Positions 51,623 to 64,000 of a stretch of 64,000 nucleotides of DNA are shown in pieces. The notes beneath the pieces are model-generated. The model was not told where the DNA came from, ran no database searches, and saw nothing but the letters and a program-made list of their open reading frames with translations. The position numbers and the translations under genes were made by a program. The stretch's first letter is position 1; each line of letters starts with the position of its first letter. The DNA comes from Dillenia suffruticosa. Its lineage: Eukaryota; Streptophyta; Magnoliopsida; Dilleniales; Dilleniaceae. The stretch spans positions 13,615,001 to 13,679,000 of the forward strand of contig JAVTVX010000031.1 of assembly GCA_033439265.1 (NCBI GenBank), written 5' to 3'.

Positions 51623-52554
51623 ATGGGAGGAACAATGTGGTTAAATTGGGGAACATCAATGGCGGCTTGCATCCAACAGAATAGAACACCAACTTGTTGC
51701 TTCATTGGAAAGAGTAACACCAAAAGAGGACCATCATTTTTATCAGAAAATGAAAGCAAGAACAGGTCCAGAGCTGGAAGGACTGTTAGTATCCGCTGCA
51801 ACGCAAGTGGGTCTAATGGCATTGGCATCGCAGACTTCATCGGAGGAGATTTGGTGAGGTTTGATTTGGGACAATGGCTGTCGGATGTAGAAGAGCACAA
51901 AGCATTGGCCATATACACTCCTCATGAAGGAGGATACGAGGGCCGCTACCTCACACGGCTAAGGTACCAAGGCTACTATTCCCTTGACCTCACAGCTCGT
52001 GGCCTAGGTGATCCTGAGACAACCCTCACCAAGATACACCCTGTTTGCCCTGTAAGTCCTATTTTATCCACTTTCAAGCTTCTTTATTCTTCAGGAAAAC
52101 TATCTGCAGAAAACCTAGTCATTGTGGCTGATAGGCACATGTAGGGAAACAACCCATAGCAAGGTGGTACTTCCCACCAGAAGTTGATTATAGACTCTCT
52201 TTGCTGCCTCCAAATGCAAAAGGACTTGTGGTTTGGATCATTGAAGCCAAGGTAATGTCCTAAGGTTGTGCCATAATGTTGTCCACAGTGCATATAAAGC
52301 AGTTTTATGGCTCAAATTATTGGCAACAGGTCCTTTCAAAGGCAGAATTGCAGTTTCTGGCTTTGCTTCCAACACTTCGGCCCAAAGTCAGAGTCATTGC
52401 AGAATGCGGGAACTGGTTAGTCCACGTTAACAGTGATATTATGTTTTGGGCCTTTTAGTTTTCTATCATGGAATGTCTGTGTTTGAACAGGCGAAAGTTC
52501 ATGTGGAGGCCGCTCAAAGAGATTGCAGGATTGCCTGCGCTGGAGAGGGCATAA
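51623..52554 (+). CDS. NDHN: NDH complex subunit N, chloroplast
   Basis: NdhN is a nuclear-encoded stromal subunit of subcomplex A of the chloroplast NADH dehydrogenase-like complex, which runs cyclic electron flow around photosystem I. Four exons (51623-52051, 52135-52251, 52330-52415 and 52491-52554) with GT/AG borders total 696 nt, 231 aa. Residues 1 to about 60 look like a Ser/Arg-rich transit peptide. The mature part contains LSDVEEHKALAIYTPHEGGY, EGRYLTRLRYQGYYSLDLTA, ARGLGDPETTL, GKQPIARWYFPPEVDYRL, LQFLALLPTLRPKVRVIAEC and the end RKFMWRPLKEIAGLPALERA. The acceptor at 52134 was chosen over a nearby AG because it restores the AHVGKQPIARW reading. MAACIQQ at 51659 is an alternative start. 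Confidence 0.95.
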
Positions 52555-55500
52555 GGCAGGCTCAGAAGCATAAACATGACCGAAACCTTCCATGGAACCT
52601 TCAGCCCTTCCCACTCTGCTTAGCTGCTCTATTGCGGAGCCTGGATCACCTTATTATTCTCATTTTCCTACATTCTTTTGTTCCAGCTCTTGCATATGAA
52701 TGAATTTCATGAATCCGTAGAACAGAACCTTTACAGGCCAGTATTATACATGGAACATGGCTTTGTATAGCAATTGTGCACCCCATGAAAGTCCACTTAA
52801 AATTGGGCGAGGCAGATTATGTAGATTTTTCAATTTTGAGAGACGCACTTATGCAATTTAATCCCAAAAGCTCAATCAGTAATACTACCATTCCAAGGAT
52901 AAGGAGCATGCATGCAGAAAATTAAAACAGAACCTTAAATGATCCAAGTCCTAAGGAATTGCATTTATCGATTCTTTTTTGAGACAATCCGAGCCAAACC
53001 AAGCCATCCTCATTTTCTTATTAAGCTTAAATATTTGGCTCAAACTCGAGACTCATTTACTAACAAGTCTTACCATAGACTTCCTGTTCAGCTCATTTAT
53101 CTAAATAAACAAGTTAAAGCTGAAACTTTAACAAGTCGCCCAGCATAGATATTTTGCATACTAGGGCATATCAGCTCAAATTGATAACAATAAAGGCAAA
53201 AGCCCAACATATCATCCCTCTCCAGATTTCCTCTCAGGACCTGATAAAAAGATTTGAAAACTTAATGTAGCACACAACCCACACACAAAAAAAAAAAAAA
53301 AAAAAAAATCTATTTCACTGTAATCTGGAGATGGTTGGAGCTTTTAAATGACTACCAATCATGGTGCTGATACAAATTACAAACACTATATTGTTCCTTT
53401 ACTCGATCCACATCAATTATCATTCAAAACAGAATCAAACACTCTTACAAAGACATCAAAATATATTTCGACCAAAACTCGGATGATTTTCACAAGCTCC
53501 GCCAGTGCCATCCATCATTGATTTCCACAAGCTCTGCTAATCTGGAATAAACCCGCATGAATTCACTCTGTATTGAATGAAGGAGAATCAATTCTTTCCC
53601 ATTTTTAGATGAAAAACACAGAAATCTGCAGAGGGGCACGGCTGATGTGCAATATATTCAATAGCACATGAATCATGAAGTGAATTCTTCAACATTCTTT
53701 CCTTAAATAGTGAAACATGTTTGAAATACATATCACGGACCAAATGGGTATTCAGGTATGTAGCTAATTTATTTTCTCCAGTATTAGAATGGCCTCACCT
53801 GAAATAGGGTAATGTTTAATTTTGTGCAAAAATGATAAGCTGATAGAAAGTGAGATCTGAGAATTACTTATTGTCAGCCGCAAACATAGAGAAAGAATGC
53901 TATTCTATAAGCATGGTTTTTCACCATGTAATACCAAAATGTAGTGCTTGCCATGCTCAATAGGCTCACAGGGGTTTAACTCTCATAATGGAGCTTCATC
54001 TGATGCATTTCTGCACAAAAAGGCCACCCTCAAGACTCCAGCCTATGTTATAGCACCAGCCTGTCACAGTAAGGATGCATCAACTAAGGCAAATATTTCC
54101 AGATAGGCCCCCTGGTTTCTGTTTTGCACATTTGACATCCTAATGAAACAAAACACCAAAGGAAAACAACAATCTTGAGTATGCCACCAAATCTGTTTTC
54201 TTATCCTTCTCAGTCCACATTCACTTAAATTATCATGCTTAACCTCAGTGTCCACCAAGCTACATCACATGAACAAAAACATGAGACACAACACAACACA
54301 AACACGAGAACACGAGAAAGTTCTAAAAATTTTACACCATCTCAGCAACAAAGAGTCGTGTTCAAAGAGTGTCTCCCTCACAAACATGACATACACATAC
54401 TCGTTTTTAGAAGTATCGGTACAACACAGCCACTAAGTCTTCTTAATCCAAATCTTTCCCCTTTATACAAGGAAAATGTGATGCAACGCCTGTTTGTCTG
54501 CCACACATGACACACCTAATTTTTACAGTACCAACAAAAGAAAACCACTGATTAATGGGGCAATCATTCACCAAATTCACATTTTTATTGTGTTGAGTCA
54601 CCTTCAGTTACATTATCTACAAGCAAGTTTAACCTCATTCCAATAATCACCCAACATCACCATATTTTAGGCATGTGTTTTTTCATGAAGCATCCACCAT
54701 TTTAAGTGTAACAGGTGACTTACGTATAGCCTTTTAGTCGATCCTCATTATGAATGAATTTGCAAAACCAAAGAAGACGAAATATGCAATGAAAATGGAA
54801 GTTAAGGATAATGGCAGAAGAAGGGCAACAGCGATGCCAAAAATGATAAACACGGTGGTAGCAGTACCAGTGATCCATACAAAGGGCAACATGTAGGACA
54901 AGGCCCAAAAACGAAAGTGGAAACAATGAATTTTGAGATTATATTAATTTGATGATATTTGCAATTTTTAGGTCAACAATTAGATTCCTTTCATCCAATT
55001 TTATGACCATCCATTAGAAGAAGGATTTGAATTTGCATTAAAATAAATAAATAAATAAATGCTTTGTATATCGTACACTATTTTACAAAGAGTGGCTAAT
55101 GGCTATGACTCTAAAGAAAGCAGACCATAATTCATACATTTTGACAGTTGATTGAATCAATAAATCTTCTTCATTCCCCCCCCCCCCAGGGGGGCATTGG
55201 CTACACAAAGATTTTTATTTTTACTTTTTATTTATTTATTTTTTTTTTGCGCAATCAAATTCACTAGGATGCCAAAGAAATTATGTGAGAAGATAGAAGA
55301 GAATTTTGTTGGGTTGAAATGAAAAGAAAGTAATCTATCCAAATTGGCATAGAATGATGAAACCACCCACCCCCATTTGAGGAACAAATCACTTAAGTGG
55401 TAAAAGAAGCTAACAAATAAAATAAAAAATTATTAGTTTAATAAGATATGTCTACCCACTTCTTTGTCATCAGCTTATTTCACAGCTTCTAAGTCTGATG

Positions 55501-56850
55501 TACATTGAAAGGAAACTTTACCTTACCACGATAACTTTTGGTGAGTGAGAAAGTTGCTAGTACACAACTTTTGGGAAGGGAATGGGGATCATTAGGTGAT
55601 TTTGATCTTGTGTTTAGTGTGACTCGGTGCTTAAACATATGGAAACGAACAACTCCCTGGTTTCTATTTTTACCTTTTTCTTCCTCACAGACAACACAAA
55701 ATTTGTGTCCAAACAAAAGGGAACAAGTCTCTCTTTTTCTTGTGGAGAGAAGAGCAGGAATAACTTTTTATTAGAAATAAGGGAAAAAAACTCAAAGTGC
55801 ATGAAGCAATTTTTATGAGAAAGATTGAGTTAGCAAATTAATTAACAAATGATGATTTTCAAAATATTAATAACTCGTGTCCCCTTAAAAGCATTTGCAG
55901 CCAAGCACCAAAGAAATGCAAGTGATTGAAGAGATAGTGATAGAAAGCTTTGCATTTTTCTCCAAATACATGCACTAAATCATGGAGAAAGTAGGACATT
56001 TCTGGACCCTATACACCTCCTTGCCTCCACAAAAAGCCTTATAGAGTACTAGCCAAAAAAAATCCTAAAAGTACTTTTTAAAAGAAAACTACTTATAAGA
56101 GCAAAAGGATGTAATCATAAGGAGATACCCTTGCTAGGCCTCCATATAATGTCCCAAATACATCCCCCCCCCCCAAAAAAAAAGAGTTGCACAGGAGGAA
56201 ATTCATTGTATAGTTTTTAAGAAAATTTGTAGAAAAAGGTCACTGCCTTGACTGGTGTAACCAGAGAGGAAACTAATCGACAATTTTCCATGAATCAATG
56301 ACAGCAAGGGTCAGCTCTCATTGTTGACACCACAAACAGATGGCATATATGTAAGTGCAAAATAATAATACAAAAACAGAGAAATCAGCTGCAAAATAGC
56401 AATATCTACGACAAAAGGGAAAATTCCATAAATCTTGAAACCCAACTCAGGATTAATGTCGAATTAATTCAGTTGACAAGCAACACAAAACTCAAAAGGT
56501 AATTAGTTAGCTATTGAAAAACATCCACACAGAAAAACAAATAGCAAATTCAGATCATCCGCAACAGTTAAGTCATTACACCATTCATTCTTGACCTTTG
56601 AATCCTATTCGACTCACTGCCTCAACTATGGTTTGTCCATTAACATTTTCCACTTATCTCAGCATATCCTTTACCAGAACAAGATCTAGCACCTAACCAT
56701 AATCATACTAGATGTTGACATCAATGATTTTTAATTCCAATTTAGAGTCATCATCTTCTAAGAAAGTAGGATTGAAAAGAATATTAGACAATGCTTATGA
56801 CATCATAGGACCCACATTCTCTTTACAAGGAAAAATGGGTATGTAAATTG
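52555..56850. other. Intergenic DNA between NDHN and the acidic protein gene
   Basis: The first 200 bases are probably the NDHN 3' end. After that I recognise no gene. Two exon-like stretches on the minus strand are noted: 53510-53590, which after an acceptor ATACAG reads SEFMRVYSRLAELVEINDGW and soon stops, and a hydrophobic frame at 54734-54930. Poly-C runs lie at 55177-55188 and 56163-56174. The part just below 56917 is probably the 3' untranslated region of the acidic protein gene. Confidence 0.4.
54734..54930 (-). other. Unidentified hydrophobic open frame
   Basis: On the minus strand a frame reads FWALSYMLPFVWITGTATTV followed by FIIFGIAVALLLPLSLTSIF and FIAYFVFFGFANSFIMRID, then a stop. 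That is two or three possible membrane spans in about 65 residues. No good splice acceptor precedes it, and I recognise no family. A perfect GTAAGT follows in a different frame. It could be a gene fragment or chance. Confidence 0.2.
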
Positions 56851-56917
56851 GATTGAATCAATGAAGAAAGTGCAGAATCCATTTTATTCAAGCAAGACAA
56901 ACCACACTTACATTTAA

Positions 56918-59202
56918 TTATCGGTTGGAGCCTGTAAACAGATCGAACAGTCCACAGCAGCTCATCCACGAAGTTTGTGCCTTTGGTAACGGTGCCACTA
57001 ATTGGGTCTGAAGATATTGAGAAATAAAAACACAAATTGCAGTCAAGCATTTATCATTAGGGAATAAAGGAGTTCCAAAAAAATTCCTAAGAAAAATAAA
57101 TAAAAATAAAATAAAAGAACGATACCGTAGCTGGCGGTGTTTGATCCCGGAGCCCTTCAGATTTCGCAGAATCCTCTATATTCACTGCATCATTATTTCT
57201 TTCTGTTGTTGAATCATTTAATGATTGCAATTTTTTATCTTCAATCTCCCTTAAGGCAGGGTCTATAACACTTGAAGACACCACAGTATCCTGTTCCAAT
57301 GGGGTGAGAACATCAACCTTTTCCTCCAAAGTTTTACCCATCTGTAAAACTTCAGTACCACAATTGTTTTCATGGAAAGGAGCATTTGGTGGTAGTGTTC
57401 CCTCATTAGCCTTAGAGCAATTGTTCATTACACTCGAGGTTACCCCTTCATAACCTTCTGACACGAAAGGAACTTTCCTATCAGTCTCATTTGATGCCAA
57501 ATTTACCTCAGCATTGGTTGTCTCTTCTGCAGCACTAGTTTCAATTTTCAAGGTCATCCCTTTGTAACCTTCTGGGACAGAAGGAACTGTCTCAACGTTT
57601 CTGTTTAAAGCCAGATCTACCTCAGGTGTAGTTGTCTCTCCTGCACCATTCCAACTTCCAGTCCGAGCATCTGATGAGCTTAATAACTCATGCCCATTTT
57701 CGTTAGCGGCAGAATTGACTGCACCCAACGATGGAACAATAATTTCCTTGATTTCCTCATCTTTTATCATTTTCACTTCCATCTCCAGAGGTTTTATTGG
57801 AGAACTATCGTCCAACTCTGCTTGGACCTTCTCCCCATTTTCCTTCAACTCTGGTACAAATGTGTCAGAAGTCAATGTGTCCTCAACACACAAATCAACA
57901 TTCTCAGTGGCAAGAAACTTCTCATTCAGAGAAACAATTGGATTCACCATACTCATTGTATCCTCAACACTCTCATTGACATTTTTGGTTTCAAGAAACT
58001 TCTTCTCATTAACAGAAACATCTGGATTGACAGAATCAATTACCGGAAAAACATCTACATGCGATGCATAAATCTTGTCAACTGGAGCATGACCATTAAC
58101 ATGATTAACCTCCTCAGGCAAAGAAAGAATGTCACAATTCTCATTCAAATCAACAAGAGGCTCCCCTTCCAAAGCTGAACTATTATCCACCTCCCCCGCT
58201 GTCTCCAACTCCACAACAGAAGCTTCCTCAACAACTTGACCCTCATCAACCGAAGAACTATGACTAGAGCTTGATGAAGGCCGGGCATGAGTCTCCTCAC
58301 CATTCTTGTTCTCAAAATCACGTTCAGGTTTCAATTCCCCATCAATCAGAACAACACCCTTGTCTTCAGTCACTACATCACGAGTTCTCTCCCCATCGCC
58401 AGAAACTTCTTCCATGTATTTGTTTTCAGAGTCAATGGATCGAAGGGGTGGAACCTCACTTTTCTCTTCCTCCTCACCCTCCATAAATGAACGATTGTCC
58501 AGAGAGGTTGGTTTTCTACCATCTCCTCCGTCACTCTCTTTCTCGTCAATGGCTTTCAGATCATCACTTCCTACCATAGTCAATTTAACTTAGCCACAAC
58601 AAATTCAACACAATCTACAAAATATCAAAACTAACAAATACCCTTTACACCTAACAGTCAAATGAACCAAACCCCCCAATTTAAACTTTGAAAAAAGTGA
58701 AAATGTACAGAAAATTGAACAAAAAATCGAGAAAATAATAAAGTTAACGAATACCCATTTCGCGAATCAGTTAAATGAACCAATTCCACAACCCAAAAGT
58801 TGGAAAAAGTAAATTTTTACAAAAAAAAAAAAAAAAAAAAAAAAAATCGGAACACAATCATTCAGAATTAACACATACCCATTTCACCAAACAGTTCAAT
58901 GAGCCAATCCCACAATTCAAAAGTTTCAGAAACTGAATATAAGCACCAAAGTGAACACAGACTTAATCAAAAATCCATTAAAAATTAAGACATACCCAGC
59001 ACAAAACAGCTAAATGAACACCCCCAACCTAAAAGTTGGAAAAAGTAAACAATAATTGACAGACAGGTAGATAAAGCACCAAATTGAGTCATGGGTATTG
59101 AAAAGGTTAAAGGGCAAAGTACAAACCAAGAGAGATGTTAAGTTGGGCTTGTTTTTCCTTCTTTCTCTTGGCAGCTTTCCTTTTCTTAGCACCCGATGGC
59201 AT
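56918..59202 (-). CDS. Acidic plant protein of unknown function with basic N-terminus and CCG tail
   Basis: Three exons (59202-59127, 58570-57126 and 57007-56918) with GT/AG borders give 1611 nt, 536 aa. Exon 1 encodes MPSGAKKRKAAKRKKEKQAQ, a strongly basic start that could act as a nuclear localisation signal. I have seen this MPSGAKKRKAAKKKKEQ wording at the start of plant proteins of unknown function. Exon 2 encodes a long, low-complexity, Glu/Asp/Ser/Val-rich acidic region that is probably disordered. It has loose internal repeats (VPEGYKGMTLK and VSEGYEGVTSS). Exon 3 encodes a compact tail, TQLVAPLPKAQTSWMSCCGL followed by FDLFTGSNR, where adjacent cysteines might be lipidated. This start was preferred over an in-frame ATG at 58583 because joining exon 1 preserves the frame and the known N-terminal wording. 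No function is assigned. Confidence 0.85.
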
Positions 59203-59420
59203 GATTGGTTATGGACAGTGGAAAATGGGGTCTCACAGATCGTGGGTTGTCTGTCTCTTGTCCCTCTTAAAACCTTTTTTTTCCTCTATCTCCTCTAACG
59301 CAGAACGGTTTTATTTATTTGAGGGTGGTGGCAAGCGCAAGAATCTGAGATTGAGAGGTGAAGTCTGGCAAGGGTGACACAGTAGGAAAGACGAGAGAGA
59401 GAGAGAGAGATTATATAAGG
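59203..59420 (-). promoter_or_regulatory. 5' leader and promoter region of the acidic protein gene
   Basis: GA-rich tract GAGAGAGAGAGAGAGA near 59394-59411 and a CT-rich leader on the minus strand, directly upstream of the first exon. No TATA box stands out. Confidence 0.45.
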
Positions 59421-61177
59421 AATTCGAATTTGTTTGCGTTTTCAAGCGAAAATCTCAAAGTTCTTGGACCTCTTCCGGTTCTGAGAAGAAAATTTTTGAC
59501 CGGGGAAAATTGATTGCACTCCACATATAAGTTATTTAAAATAAATAAAGAAAATAAAAGTAATTAAGGAATAACCAAATTCGTATGGTTAAGTTAAAAA
59601 AGATATAAAACTAAAATGGAAACTTTTAATGGCATTTTGGTACATTAGTTTTCAAATATTTTATTATGGAATTTAATATTTGAATTTTTATTATAAACTT
59701 TTAACCTTTGAAATAAATATGCGACATCAAATTTTACCTACAACTTTAAAATATCGAATAATTAATTATTAATTTAAATTTTTATCGTTTCAATTATCAA
59801 TTCCTTAGTCCAAATAATAATAAAACTCTTAAAATAGTAATTTTTTAATTAATTGCCTCTTCCTCTTCCCAACACCATTTGTGTCGTTTCGGGTGTTCCA
59901 TTTCTCAATTATGACAAAAAAATTTTTTAATTATAATTTTTTCATAAAATTCACAATCTTATACACAAAGTTGGCATTAAATGATTGAACTTTAATGAAA
60001 TATTGTTTGGGAGCACAAATAATCTCAAAAGAGATAATTCTTGTAGAGATATTTAAGCAGTAAAGTGTTTTTATTCAAATATCTATCTCGAGCTATTATG
60101 TTCAAATGTTTATAAACGCATATATTTTTATGATTTTTATAATCTTTATATAATAAAAAAATCTCAAAAAGATAAGATATATATAATAATAATAAATTGA
60201 ATTTTAATTATATGTAATATTATTAATACGAGGAAAATGAAGGAAATTTAATTGGGATATTTGGAGAAAAAAATGAGTGGTGTGAAACTTTCCAAATAGT
60301 AGGTTCTAGGTCAATTAACAGATGGGTGTGTGAATGTGATGTGTCCATGATAATTTCAATTGGATTTCTTTTTTCCCCATTTCTAGGGGAGTGAAGAGAT
60401 GAGCCAATTGGGCATGACATCACTTTAACTCTTTCTAAAGTTCAAAACGCGTACACTAATTTTTCTTTTCGGAAATTAATTCAATTACCTAATCCTCAAA
60501 TTTCAAACATATTCATCACATGGGTTTCCTCCTTACTCTTTTCTGATCTTTAATTGTCATTTTGTAGTTATTTTTAGAGAGATTCGGATTCAATATTTTT
60601 AAATGAAAAAAAAATTTGAAAAGAAAAAAAAATTCCGATCGATATATTGCTCATTAATATCATTTTGTAGTTTGTATTTCTAATCTAACGTATTAATCAA
60701 ACCACCCGGTGAGCCAAAAACATTTTAAAAAATTAGGATTATAAATAATAAATATGTTGGCAAGATATAAGCAATTGGCCGTGGAAGATTACTGATCGAT
60801 ATATTTACTAAACAGATAAAAGTTTGATTTTTATTGTTATTATTATTGTTGTTGTATAAATTGATTTTGATAAGAATCGATAAGTGCTTTTGTTGTGTCA
60901 TAATTGATTTGTGAATAATATTATATAAACGAAATAAAATAAATACTAAATGTTTTAAATTTTAAATATCATATAATAAAAATAAAATATTATAAATTCA
61001 AATAATCTAAACTCTTGAGTCAATCAAAATAATTTTTTATTTAAGTAAAATGTTTCAAAAACATGCTGAGTTGGACTGACAAAGTTGTTTGTCTTTTAAT
61101 ATTCTGTCCAAGTATTTGAAAATTAAGATTTTTTATTTCTTGAATTTTGAAAAAAGAAATTATAATTTAATGTAGAT

Positions 61178-61420
61178 CTCAATACTAATGTTTTCACATT
61201 TTCAAAATATCTCAACATGCTTAATTAATGGATATCTATGTAAAAGTTTTTTATATTTTTTATATTTAATATATTATTTGTTTATTTAATTATAATTATA
61301 ATTTTTATATTATTTTTCTTAAATTAATAATTATATATTTGAATATTTTAGATTTTTACTATAAAATATAAATATTATTTTTATAAAATAATTAATATTT
61401 ACATAAAAATTCTTATATTT
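61178..61420 (+). repeat. Dispersed AT-rich repeat, copy 2
   Basis: The same order of words as 14569-14846: CTCAATACTAATG, ATTATTTTTCTTA, TTAATAATTATATATTTG, ATATTTTAGATTTTTACTAT and AATATTTACATAAAAAT. Confidence 0.7.
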
Positions 61421-62111
61421 TTTATATTTATATATTTTTTCTTTTCTCAACTTGTCATTTACCTTTATTTTATTTTATTTTATTTTATTACACATGCAAT
61501 ATTTTTTAAAATTAAATTGGAATTTTTTTAAGGATGTGTAAATTTTTCTAAATAAAAATTAAAATTTACCGTAAAAGAGCTTTATATTTTTCATAATATT
61601 TGTAATTTTTTTATAAATCATATGCATCTGATAATCATATTGATCCGATTAAATACGGTTTGAGTCAGGTTAGATCCTTTAAAGGACAAAACTCTCCTAC
61701 ACTTATTTTCTCTATACACGAAATTCGAATTCAAAATCTTATTTAAATGATATTAGTGTCCAATTACTTGACTAATTATAAATCGGTATATTGATAATTT
61801 TTAAATTATAAAGACAGATTAAATTTAGTTGAACCTAAGCTTAATTTATTCTAAATAAGTTTTTACTTAAATTGCTGCAAAAAATGAATTGTGCATGTAT
61901 TGTCCCATTCTCAATTGGACAATTTTGCAGAATAAAAAATAATTTTTTTCATAACTACTTACTAATTAATTTCACGGGAAGCCTAATCCAGAAATGCCTA
62001 CCGACGTGCCGCCGTTGAAAATTTAGTTTCTTTTGTTTTGGCTTTTCTTTCGATATGACTTGCCACTTTTCTTATCCTTAACAAATACATTGTGGGCCAA
62101 CTAGGTAGAAC

Positions 62112-62151
62112 CCTCTCTCTCTCTCTCTCTCTCTCTCCCTCCCTCCCTCCC
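62112..62151 (+). repeat. (CT)n(CCCT)n microsatellite
   Basis: About 13 CT units followed by three CCCT-type units. Confidence 0.9.
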
Positions 62152-64000
62152 TGTACCTTTCTAGTTGGATTCTGGTGCGTGTTTTGTCGATACTTAGATT
62201 GGAATTGCTAGGAAGACTTTTTTTATTTTTTTTTTTAAATAAACTGAGATTTGAATGTCAGGCCATAGAATTAGAAAAAGAGGATGTAATCACTATGCTA
62301 TCCTCGTTTGGACAGCAGAGATACGAAGATTGCACTTGTAATACGATGGCAAGTGTCCTTCAAGAAGCCACCATACAGAATTAGTCTAAACATGGAACCA
62401 TCACACGTGGAACATTAAAAGATTTGCTGAATCTTGAGTCGATGTAAATAAATAAATGTGTGTCCTTGACAAATTGTTTGTGAGGCACTAAACACTAGCT
62501 CGGGGCATTCCAGAGGAAAATGCCCCCTGGTTTGGGTCGACTCGTGTCCCGTGTTTACAACGTGTGACAGTACTATTAATCATGCCAAATGCCCTTTTTT
62601 GCGCGAGAACTACCAAATTAATGCTAATTGTTTTAGTAATCAAATATATCCATTCGAATTAAATTTAATTAATTTTAATATAATTATTAAATATAAATAT
62701 TTATAAAAAAATTAAGAAATTTAAATTCAAACCCTTATTTTTTAGTCTGCTTACTTGAATTTAAATAAATAGATATAATTCAGATCGATTTGAACGATAG
62801 ATTTAATTAAAAAATAATAGTTATAGTTTAAATTAAAAATTTTATAATTAATAGAAGCCTTTATAGTAAGATAGTAAGATGGCTCATAAAAAAAAATCTA
62901 AACTATTTTGATTCTTATAAATACATTTTCTACTTACAATGGATAATTTAAGAAATAATTAATTATACTCATGGTGCTCTCATCATTAATATTATCATTT
63001 GATTTTTCTCTTGACAAAGCGTTCCTCTTCAAATTGTACTTGGCTTTTCCTTCGTACACCCCCTCAAAGTCTAAACCTCAAGCTTTCAAAAAAAAAAAAA
63101 AAAATTTGACTACGGGTATATGAAAAATTAATTAATTCGATTTAAATAGTTATAAAATTTAATTTAGAATAATGCTAGTTGAATTATAATTCATTGATAT
63201 TCAAGAGTTACTCTCTTAGAGTTTGTTTTTCTATTTTTAAAATTTGATTTTGGAAATGAAAAAAAAAAAATTGAGAGAGTCAACATTTAAATTGAGTCTC
63301 ACAGCTACTCGAATCAGATTAATCAAATTTCTAAATATTGGTGGGTTTAGAATTCATAAAGATTATAATATCTAAAATAAAAAGGGAAATTAAATAACCC
63401 AACAAATAAATAAAATCTACATTTTAATTTAATCCAAATTAATCTAAAAAAAATGAAGAAAACCATTATTTTTAAGTCACCAAATAATTACATAAAATTT
63501 TCATTTTTTTACCTATTCCCAAAGATTTCGAGTAGTGCAATATATTTCTCAACACACATCATAATTCATAATTTCCAGATCTATAAAATGGCTTTAAAAG
63601 GTTAATGATGGTTCCATTTCCTATATTCACTCTTACTTGACTATTAAGGTGACACGATAATAAGATAGATTTATTGAAAAGGTTAAAAATTTATTTTTCT
63701 TTTTAATTGTAAAATTAATAAGGTAAATGAATTTTTAAGCTTTTTAATAAATATAGCTTTTATTTCCATATCAATTTGGAAGTAAATCAGTAGTAAAATG
63801 AGAAGTGCAACTACCAATGCCGTGCTATAAATTGTTGGTTTCAAAATTAATCAAAATTTTAGTAAATCACTTTCTTATAGAATCAATTTTATATGGGACT
63901 TTAAATACATAATTATTTTACTTATTAATCCAATATTGGATTAAAAATCCAATAATCTACCACTTGTATTATATGTATATCTTTATAATTATACATAACC

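Larger units (their letters stand above)
59421..64000. other. AT-rich intergenic DNA
   Basis: No gene recognised to the end of the window. It holds copy 2 of the dispersed AT-rich repeat (61178-61420), a TTTTA microsatellite near 61467-61488, a CT/CCCT microsatellite (62112-62151) and poly-A/poly-T runs. A stretch of more even composition at 61970-62600 has only short frames. Confidence 0.5.

Noticed and set aside
52117-52148. NDHN exon 2 starting at GGAAACAACC after CATGTAG
   Set aside because: It shifts the frame to a stop. The acceptor at 52134 keeps phase 0 and restores GKQPIARWYF.
57690-58593. Plus-strand open frames opposite the acidic protein gene
   Set aside because: They are antisense shadows of the low-complexity acidic exon; the minus-strand frame has the splice sites and the conserved ends.

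Overview
This is a nuclear segment of a flowering plant genome. The evidence is spliced plant genes with GT/AG introns, a nuclear gene for a chloroplast NDH-complex subunit (NdhN), a pollen Ole e 1-type gene, AT-rich intergenic DNA and plant transposon families. The species cannot be told from the sequence alone.

Layout: (1) 1.6-12.9 kb, minus strand: a complete MEI2-like RNA-binding protein gene with 12 coding exons that join into an 869-aa reading frame. Its 4.4-kb intron holds an RTE-type LINE that is itself interrupted by a solo LTR. (2) 13-17.3 kb: AT-rich intergenic DNA. (3) 17.3-21.2 kb: a whole-looking hAT DNA transposon with an exact 8-bp target duplication, very GC-rich subterminal arrays and an uninterrupted 674-aa transposase. 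(4) 24.9-34.3 kb: an old Ty1/copia LTR element whose 5' LTR was later split by a Ty3/gypsy element. (5) 34.8 kb: a short 5'-truncated LINE tail with a 10-bp target duplication. (6) 36.2-38.8 kb, plus strand: the ribosomal protein eL32 gene (RPL32). Its first intron holds what looks like six box C/D snoRNAs, three kinds each present twice. (7) 40.3-43.5 kb: a second, decayed copy of the same hAT family in the opposite orientation. (8) 44.6-45.3 kb, minus: an Ole e 1-like secreted protein. (9) 46.7-50.1 kb: copia fossils. (10) 50.8-52.6 kb, plus: NDHN. (11) 56.9-59.2 kb, minus: an acidic protein of unknown function with a basic N-terminal exon and a Cys-Cys C-terminal exon. (12) 59.4-64 kb: AT-rich intergenic DNA.

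The most notable signal is the RPL32 intron. By the D+5 rule the conserved guides fit 25S rRNA (UGGGGCGG motif), 18S rRNA (GUGGUGGUGCAUG motif) and 25S rRNA (CCGAAAGAUGGUGA motif). These appear to match the sites known in yeast as Gm2619, Um1269 and Am807. The rRNA sequences and numbers are from memory, not from a search. A ribosomal protein and several rRNA-modification guides would then be made from one transcript.
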